From Curtobacterium sp. ER1/6 (GTDB lineage Bacteria; Actinomycetota; Actinomycetes; Actinomycetales; Microbacteriaceae), in NCBI RefSeq assembly GCF_001742745.1, contig NZ_MJAK01000006.1:96534-160533 (forward strand): 64,000 nucleotides of DNA, read 5' to 3'. Below the pieces are notes generated by a model. That model saw only the letters and a program-made list of their open reading frames with translations. It had not been told where the DNA came from and ran no database searches. The position numbers were made by a program, and so were the translations under genes. This document shows positions 59,618 to 64,000 of this stretch, piece by piece. Every line of letters begins with the position of its first letter. Position 1 is the stretch's first letter.

Positions 59618-60646
59618 TCAGCCGAACATGATGGCGGCCTCGTCGTACCGTGCCTGCGGCACGGTCTTCAGCTCGCCGAGGGCCTCCTCGAAGGACACGT
59701 GCTCGATGTCGGTCCCGCGGAGCGCGACCATCCGGCCCCACCGCTCCTCGACCACCGCGTCGATCGCCGCGAGACCGAGCCGGGTCGAGAGCACCCGGTC
59801 GTACGCGGTCGGCGTGCCACCGCGCTGGATGTGCCCGAGGGTCGTGGCGCGGGTCTCGATGCCCGTCATCTCCTCGATGAGCGGCGCCAGGCGCTCCCCG
59901 ATCCCGCCGAGCCGCGGCCGTCCGAAGGCGTCGAGCCCCCGCTCGGTGTGGGCGTTGTCCTCGTGGTCGGGCACGAAGCCCTCGGCCACGACCACCAGCG
60001 GCGCGCGACCGCGGTCGTAGGCGGCACGCACCCAGGCCGCGATCTGCTCCATGCTCGTCTTCTGCTCGGGGATGAGGATGGCGTGCGCCCCCGCCGCCAT
60101 GCCGGAGTGCAGCGCGATCCACCCGACGTGACGGCCCATGACCTCGGCGACCATGCAGCGCGAGTGGGACTCGCCGGTGGTGCGGAGGCGGTCCATGGCC
60201 TCGGTCGCGATCGCGACGGCGGTGTCGAACCCGAAGGTGTAGTCGGTGGCGCCGAGGTCGTTGTCGACCGTCTTCGGGACGCCGACGATCTTGAGCCCGG
60301 CGTCCGTCAGGCGCTTCGCTGCCGCCAGCGTGCCCTCGCCGCCGATCGCGACGATCGCGTCGATGCCGTGCCGGCCGAGGGTCTTGGTGATGTTCTCGAC
60401 GCCGCCGTTCGGGCCCTCGAAGGGGTTCGTCCGGCTCGTGCCGAGGATGGTGCCGCCCTGCTTCGCGATACCCTGGATGTCCTTGCGCCCGAGCGGCACG
60501 ATGTCCCCGTCGACGACGCCCCGCCAGCCGTCACGGAACCCGACGAACTCGTGCCCGTAGATCGCGATGCCCTTGAGCACGATGGCCCGGATGACCGCGT
60601 TGAGTCCGGGGCAGTCGCCTCCGGAGGTGAGGATGCCGATGCGCAT
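59618..60646 (-). CDS. pfkA: 6-phosphofructokinase
   Basis: This 342-residue glycolytic kinase has ILTSGGDCPGLNAVIRAIV, GGEGTL, PKTVDNDLGATDYTFGFDTA (catalytic Asp in TVDND) and EVMGRHVGWIALHSG. The Gly in GGEGT with Lys in PKT is the group III combination found in ATP-dependent actinobacterial enzymes such as that of Streptomyces; PPi-dependent enzymes have Asp at the first position. The ATG (MRIGILTSGG) is at 60646. It is divergent from the glycosylase gene. Confidence 0.96.
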   Translation of the reverse strand: MRIGILTSGGDCPGLNAVIRAIVLKGIAIYGHEFVGFRDGWRGVVDGDIVPLGRKDIQGIAKQGGTILGTSRTNPFEGPNGGVENITKTLGRHGIDAIVAIGGEGTLAAAKRLTDAGLKIVGVPKTVDNDLGATDYTFGFDTAVAIATEAMDRLRTTGESHSRCMVAEVMGRHVGWIALHSGMAAGAHAILIPEQKTSMEQIAAWVRAAYDRGRAPLVVVAEGFVPDHEDNAHTERGLDAFGRPRLGGIGERLAPLIEEMTGIETRATTLGHIQRGGTPTAYDRVLSTRLGLAAIDAVVEERWGRMVALRGTDIEHVSFEEALGELKTVPQARYDEAAIMFG

Positions 60647-60717
60647 GGGAACTCCGTCGTCTGGTGCAGGGGACGCTCCCATCATGTCTGACGGTGGTGT
60701 GGCATTACCATCCCCGT

Positions 60718-61689
60718 GTGTCCCTGCCCGCCGCCCTCGCCTCCGGTCCGTCCGGTGACGCGTCCGGTGCGGCCGGTCGGGTGGACACCGTGTACCGGCC
60801 GGGAGGCGCGGTGGACGTCCGCGCGACCCTCCGGCCCCTGCAGCGCGGCTCCGGCGACCCCGCCTTCCAGGTGGTCGGCGCCGACACGTGGCTCGCCCTG
60901 CGCACACCGGCCGGAGCGGCCTCCGTGCTGGTCCGCCGAGCGGGCAACGACGCGATCGCGGTGTCCGCATGGGGCGACGGAGCCGCCTGGGCGGTCACCC
61001 ACGCCCCGGACCTGCTCGGACGCGGCGACGACTGGTCCGGCCTCGACGTCAGCGCGCACGCCTTCCTCGCCGAGGCGCGACACCGGCAGCCGGGGCTGCG
61101 GCTGCTCCGGACGAACACCGTCGTCGCGATGCTCGTGCCCGCGGTGATGGAGCAGAAGGTGACCTCGCGGCAGGCCTGGCGTGCCTGGCGGTACCTGCTC
61201 CGCCGCTTCGGCGAACGGGCACCGGGACCGGTCCCCGTCGAGATGTTCGTCCCGCCGACCCCCGAGCAGTGGGCGCGGATCCCGAGCTGGGAGTGGCACC
61301 GGGCCGGCATCGAGCCCGGACGCTCCGCCACGGTGATGCGCGCGGTGAAGCTCGCACCGGCACTCGAGCGGACGCTCGCCCTCGGCCGCGGCGGTGCCGT
61401 CGTGTCGCAGCGGCTCCGGTCGGTCCCCGGCATCGGACCGTGGACGGCTGCCGAGACGGCGCAGCGGTCCCACGGCGACCCGGACTCGCCGAGCGTGGGT
61501 GACTTCCACGTCCCGGCGCTCGTCGGGTGGGCGCTCGCCGGAGGACCGGTCGACGACGACGGCATGCTCGAGCTCCTCGAGCCGTGGCGCGGGCACCGGG
61601 AGCGGGTCGTGCGGCTGATCGGAGGCTCGGGATTCCGGAAGCCGGCGTTCGGTCCGCGGATGACGATCCAGGACCACCGCTGGCACTGA
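60718..61689 (+). CDS. DNA-3-methyladenine glycosylase 2 family protein (AlkA-like)
   Basis: This 323-residue protein has a C-terminal HhH-GPD domain: the helix-hairpin-helix LRSVPGIGPWTAAETAQ and a downstream Asp in VGDFHVPALVGW as the catalytic candidate. The N-terminal ~100 residues fit the AlkA-type beta domain. It would excise alkylated purines. The GTG at 60718 (VSLPAALAS) is used; a longer frame from 60664 is less plausible. It is followed by a GNAT gene 32 bases later. Confidence 0.9.
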   Translation: MSLPAALASGPSGDASGAAGRVDTVYRPGGAVDVRATLRPLQRGSGDPAFQVVGADTWLALRTPAGAASVLVRRAGNDAIAVSAWGDGAAWAVTHAPDLLGRGDDWSGLDVSAHAFLAEARHRQPGLRLLRTNTVVAMLVPAVMEQKVTSRQAWRAWRYLLRRFGERAPGPVPVEMFVPPTPEQWARIPSWEWHRAGIEPGRSATVMRAVKLAPALERTLALGRGGAVVSQRLRSVPGIGPWTAAETAQRSHGDPDSPSVGDFHVPALVGWALAGGPVDDDGMLELLEPWRGHRERVVRLIGGSGFRKPAFGPRMTIQDHRWH

Positions 61690-61721
61690 CCGGCCTCGCG
61701 GGGTCGTGTCATGATCGGGTC

Positions 61722-62306
61722 GTGGGGAACGTCGTCGTCGTACCGGCCGGGGATCCGCGACGTGCGCGCCTCGAGGCGGAGGGGTGGTCGGTGACCGCTC
61801 GGTCGTTCGGCGCCCGGTTGGACGTCTCGGACGCCGACGTCGACCGACTGAGCGCACTCGTCTCGACGATCGGTGACGGGATTGCCCTCCGCTCCCTCGC
61901 CGAGGGTGACGTCGACGCCGTGCTCCGGCTCGACGCGGCGACGCTCGGCGACTACCCGGGGAGCCTCGCGACCCGACACGACCCACTGGACCGCGAGCGA
62001 GCGACCCCGTCGCGCACGCGCCGGGCGTTCGGCGCCCTCGACGAGGCGGGCGTGCTGCTCGCGATGACCTACGTGGACGTCAGCGGGATTGCTGCTGAGA
62101 CAGACTTCACGGTCGTCCGATCGGCGCACCGAGGGCGGGGGATCGGTGTCGCCCTCAAGGCGTTCTCGGTGCGGGTACTGGCCGGAGAGGGTGTCCGGCG
62201 GTTCCGCACCGGTGGATCGGCGGACAACCGGGCGATCATCCGCGCGAATCAACGTCTCGGCTACGTCACGGACGAGGAGTGGGTCACGCTCGAGCCTCGT
62301 GCGTGA
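61722..62306 (+). CDS. GNAT-family N-acetyltransferase
   Basis: This 194-residue protein has a GNAT core with acetyl-CoA loop VRSAHRGRGIGVALK followed by TGGSADNRAIIRANQRLGY, motif A and B respectively. The N-terminal ~60 residues form a less conserved extension (VVVVPAGDPRRARLEAEG). The GTG at 61722 is inferred from composition. The acceptor substrate is unknown. Confidence 0.88.
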   Translation: MGNVVVVPAGDPRRARLEAEGWSVTARSFGARLDVSDADVDRLSALVSTIGDGIALRSLAEGDVDAVLRLDAATLGDYPGSLATRHDPLDRERATPSRTRRAFGALDEAGVLLAMTYVDVSGIAAETDFTVVRSAHRGRGIGVALKAFSVRVLAGEGVRRFRTGGSADNRAIIRANQRLGYVTDEEWVTLEPRA

Positions 62307-62346
62307 CCTGCACCGGACATTCGATTGATCGCGACGTACGCTCCAG

Positions 62347-62363
62347 GTGAGAACCGATCTCAC
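62347..62363. promoter_or_regulatory. Dyad GTGAGA-N5-TCTCAC before the His-rich gene
   Basis: Perfect 6-bp arms lie just upstream of the AGGAGG ribosome site of the His-rich protein. It could be a metal-repressor site or a hairpin affecting translation. Confidence 0.4.
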
Positions 62364-62375
62364 TCAGGAGGAACC

Positions 62376-62570
62376 ATGTCGGACCCGAACACCACCCCCG
62401 CCGTCGAGGCCGAGACCGAGGCGCACCGCGTCGCCGAGCACGACGTCGCGGGACACGACCACGAGCAGGACGGCGGCGAGCACGAGACCGTCGAGCACGG
62501 CGACCACGTCGACTTCGTGCACGACGGGCACCGCCACGCCCGCCACGAGGACCACTACGACGAGCACTGA
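62376..62570 (+). CDS. Small histidine-rich metal-binding protein
   Basis: This 64-residue protein has 14 His and many Asp/Glu. The C-terminal half (HGDHVDFVHDGHRHARHEDH then YDEH) is nearly all potential metal ligands. Similar small His-rich proteins occur in actinobacteria, often labelled as zinc-related, and I infer zinc or nickel buffering. The ATG is preceded by a perfect AGGAGGAA. It has no membrane helix or signal peptide. A hairpin follows the stop. Confidence 0.85.
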   Translation: MSDPNTTPAVEAETEAHRVAEHDVAGHDHEQDGGEHETVEHGDHVDFVHDGHRHARHEDHYDEH

Positions 62571-62591
62571 CGGACGCTGACGCGACCACCT

Positions 62592-62639
62592 GACGGCCGG
62601 GAGGCACGGGGCGAGCCCGCCACGTCCCTCCCGTCCGTC
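62592..62639. terminator. Imperfect hairpin of the GGACGGGAGG family
   Basis: GACGGCCGGGAGGCACGGGG pairs with the complement of 62620-62639 in 17 of 20 positions. It lies between the convergent His-rich (stop 62570) and epimerase (stop 62654) genes. Confidence 0.65.
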
Positions 62640-62653
62640 GACCGCGCACCCGA

Positions 62654-63511
62654 CTACGGGTGCCGCGTGCCCTCGCCGGCGAGCACCGCGCGGTAGCCCT
62701 CGCGGAACGTCGGGTAGCGCGGCTCCCAGCCCGTGGACCGGAGCAGCGCGTTCGACAGGCGCTTGTCCCCGCCGGCCTGCCGCCCCTCGGGGTCCGCACA
62801 CGGGGGTTCCGGGGCGCCGAGCTCGGACGCCAGGAAGGTCAGGACGTCGTCGAGCCGCACGGGCTCGTCGTCGGTGGCGAGGTAGGTCGGCGCGGGCTGG
62901 TCCACGCCCGCCAGGTGCACGAGCGCCTGGGCGGCGTCGTCGCGGTGGATGCGGTTCGTGTGCGGGGAGTCGCCCGTGGAGAGCGTCGCCCTCCCGCTGC
63001 GCACCTGCTCGATGAGCCGTTCCCGCCCCGGCCCGTAGATGCCGGACAGGCGGACGAGCACGGCATCGGGCGCCCGGTCGCGCAGCAGCGCCTCGGCCTC
63101 GAGCAGCACGCCCGCCGTCGGGGTGGAGGCACGGGTCGACGTCTGCTCGGTGACCTCGCTGCCGTCGTCGACGTCGTACACCGCGGTGGACGACACGACC
63201 AGGAGGCGCGGTGTCGCCCCCGACGCGTCGATGCCGTCGAGGACGTTCCGGAGACCGTCCACGTAGGTGGCGCGGTACTCGTCGACGTCACGCGACCCGG
63301 CCGCGAACGCGACCACCACCACGCCGGTGTCCGGGTCGATGGGCGGGGCCTCGTACCGCAGGTCGACGCTCCGGCCGGTGATCGGTGCCGGGATGCGCTC
63401 GGCACGGCGGCGGAGGCCGGTCACCGAGTGGCCGAGCGCAGCGAAGCGCAGGCCGGCCTCGGTACCGAGGTCGCCGCAGCCGGCGATGACGACGGGGGAG
63501 TGGTGCTGCAT
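62654..63511 (-). CDS. NAD-dependent epimerase/dehydratase-family protein (YeeZ-like)
   Basis: This 285-residue extended-SDR protein has nucleotide-binding start VVIAGCGDLGTEAGLRFAAL and GHSVTGLRR, then VVSSTAVYDVDDG, RLSGIYGPGRERL and HRDDAAQALVHL. These are typical of the YeeZ group rather than sugar-nucleotide epimerases; there is no classical YxxxK in the usual place. The reaction is unknown. The ATG (MQHHSPVVIAG) is at 63511, 29 bases before the terminator of the upstream gene. Confidence 0.88.
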   Translation of the reverse strand: MQHHSPVVIAGCGDLGTEAGLRFAALGHSVTGLRRRAERIPAPITGRSVDLRYEAPPIDPDTGVVVVAFAAGSRDVDEYRATYVDGLRNVLDGIDASGATPRLLVVSSTAVYDVDDGSEVTEQTSTRASTPTAGVLLEAEALLRDRAPDAVLVRLSGIYGPGRERLIEQVRSGRATLSTGDSPHTNRIHRDDAAQALVHLAGVDQPAPTYLATDDEPVRLDDVLTFLASELGAPEPPCADPEGRQAGGDKRLSNALLRSTGWEPRYPTFREGYRAVLAGEGTRHP

Positions 63512-63540
63512 GCTCCGAGCTTGTCAGGTCGACGTCGGAG

Positions 63541-63566
63541 CGGCCCGGGCGCGAGCGCCCGGGCCG
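63541..63566. terminator. Perfect 12-bp-arm hairpin terminator
   Basis: CGGCCCGGGCGC-GA-GCGCCCGGGCCG lies 8 bases beyond the stop of the small acidic protein gene (minus strand) and upstream of the epimerase gene. Confidence 0.75.
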
Positions 63567-63573
63567 ACGGCCG

Positions 63574-63759
63574 TCAGACCTGCTCGTTGTCCGGCGACTC
63601 GGGCTCGCCGCCCGAGTCGACGTCGCTGTCCTGCTGCGGGTCCTCGGTCGCGTTGCCGGTGGACGAGCCGTCGGGCAGGTCCTCGGTGCGCTGGAACTCG
63701 CTCTCGGGGGCGTCCGTGGAACCGTCGGTCGGGTTGGTGTCGCTGTGCTGGTCGCTCAT
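63574..63759 (-). CDS. Small acidic, Ser/Asp/Glu-rich protein
   Basis: This 61-residue, strongly acidic and probably disordered protein (MSDQHSDTNPTDGSTDAPES, ending SPDNEQV) has no known domain. The ATG at 63759 gives the clean N-terminus; the frame extends upstream through the structured leader but with improbable sequence. It is followed by a strong terminator, so it is a single-gene transcript. Confidence 0.6.
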   Translation of the reverse strand: MSDQHSDTNPTDGSTDAPESEFQRTEDLPDGSSTGNATEDPQQDSDVDSGGEPESPDNEQV

Positions 63760-63833
63760 GCGGCGCACGCTACGCGCCGTCGGCTCCATCGCCGTCCGGG
63801 TGCCCCTCGAACGAGGGGGTGTCCCCCGGTTCT

Positions 63834-63849
63834 GTAACAGAACGGTAAC
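63834..63849 (+). promoter_or_regulatory. MtrA-like box GTAAC-N6-GTAAC
   Basis: GTAAC at 63834-63838 and 63845-63849 form the direct repeat described for MtrA response-regulator sites in actinobacteria. It overlaps the dyad GTTCTG-TAA-CAGAAC (63829-63843). MtrA typically controls cell-wall hydrolase genes. The controlled gene would lie past the window end. Confidence 0.55.
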
Positions 63850-63867
63850 GAGACCGAACCGACCCAA

Positions 63868-63997
63868 ACCCTCCGGCGGAGGGTGCCGAACCACTGTCAC
63901 AAGCCGGGAAACACCCGGAGCGCTCACCAGCCGCACGTAGCTGGTTCTCCACCCCTGGTCGGGGTGTGTTCGGCGCGCACACAGCATGCCGCGCCGA
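63868..63997 (+). ncRNA. Multi-stem riboswitch-like 5' leader (class unidentified, 3' end outside window)
   Basis: Consecutive stems: ACCCTCC/GGAGGGT (63868-63884). A closing stem GCCGAAC (63885-63891) with GTTCGGC (63968-63974) encloses three hairpins, CCGGG/CCCGG (63904-63918), ACCAGC/GCTGGT (63926-63945) and CACCCC/GGGGTG (63950-63966). An alternative stem TCGGCGCG (63970-63977) with CGCGCCGA (63990-63997) reuses the closing strand, so the two are mutually exclusive, as in a riboswitch expression platform. All stems are exact. Orientation to the plus strand is inferred from the MtrA-like box upstream. Confidence 0.5.
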
Positions 63998-64000
63998 GCG

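Noticed and set aside
10490..60815. GGACGGGAGG- or GGCCGGGAGGCGCG-like strings inside coding genes (about 10490, 52515, 60799) as extra members of the terminator family
   Set aside because: They lack the complementary arm and lie within conserved coding sequence; likely chance in GC-rich DNA.
63937..63950. TAGCTGGTTCTCC resembles a conserved 23S rRNA stretch
   Set aside because: Only about 13 bases match; flanks do not resemble rRNA and the bases form a simple ACCAGC/GCTGGT hairpin.
63885..63974. Four-way junction with 7-bp closing stem looks like a tRNA with long variable arm
   Set aside because: No GTTCRANYC T-loop, no proper D-loop or anticodon arm lengths, and no CCA-compatible end.
63868..63974. 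c-di-AMP (ydaO) riboswitch assignment
   Set aside because: Only loose similarity (read on the minus strand: GCCGAAC, then GGAGAACC, then GGTGAG); the 3' conserved part is missing. Left as unidentified leader.

Overview
The window is high-GC actinobacterial chromosome. Family Microbacteriaceae, Curtobacterium-like, is my inference. It rests on GC of roughly 70 percent, many GTG starts with 4-bp GTGA/ATGA overlaps, the mismatch endonuclease NucS, and a heme locus of the Gram-positive coproporphyrin type (HemQ plus a [2Fe-2S] ferrochelatase). No rRNA, tRNA, CRISPR array, insertion sequence or prophage was found. About 70 genes are supported, most of them chromosomal housekeeping or accessory metabolism.

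Layout. 1-4.6 kb: the end of a sugar ABC permease gene, an MFS pump/esterase operon, an SDR and a small anchored protein. 4.7-5.8 kb: a secreted Cys-containing precursor-like protein translationally coupled to a small membrane protein. 5.8-9.3 kb: divergent sugar catabolism (oxidoreductase and isomerase versus an MFS symporter) around an operator-rich gap. 9.3-16.6 kb: esterases, TetR, NUDIX, VOC, a P-loop kinase and an NmrA-like reductase. 16.6-20.5 kb: a structured gene-free stretch, two tandem AraC regulators, direct-repeat operators, an overlapping operon of three micro-ORFs and a TetR gene. 20.5-32.4 kb: MFS/HAD pair, nucS, an MFS/LacI module with a 16-bp operator, a second lipid-type esterase, an AAA ATPase, two flippase-like transporters and a uracil permease. 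32.4-34.1 kb: a GC-poorer island of small membrane proteins. 34.2-43.8 kb: a YgiC/YgiB-like pair, amino-acid permease, M13 peptidase, a beta-lactamase-fold protein without catalytic lysines, lipoproteins and a MarR cassette flanked by 35-bp direct repeats.

43.8-55.6 kb holds an almost complete heme pathway: hemA divergent from hemE-hemY, then three envelope proteins (YtxH-like, holin-X-like, DUF3618-like), then hemQ-hemH-hemC-hemD-hemB-hemL. HemA and HemL make 5-aminolevulinate; HemB, C, D and E make coproporphyrinogen; HemY, HemH and HemQ finish heme by the coproporphyrin branch. 55.7-58.5 kb: an ABC ATPase behind two GntR/FCD-type genes that together carry three related modules. 58.6-63.8 kb: a quinone-reductase-like MDR protein, pfkA, an AlkA-type glycosylase, a GNAT, a His-rich metal-binding protein, an epimerase and a small acidic protein.

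The window closes with an MtrA-like box followed by a multi-stem RNA leader with two mutually exclusive pairings, for a gene beyond the edge. Other points of interest are the bacteriocin-like pair at 4.9 kb, the AraC-flanked micro-ORF operon at 19.2 kb, the small-membrane-protein island at 32.6 kb, a recurring family of near-palindromic terminators with shared arm sequence, and two genes that lack canonical start codons.
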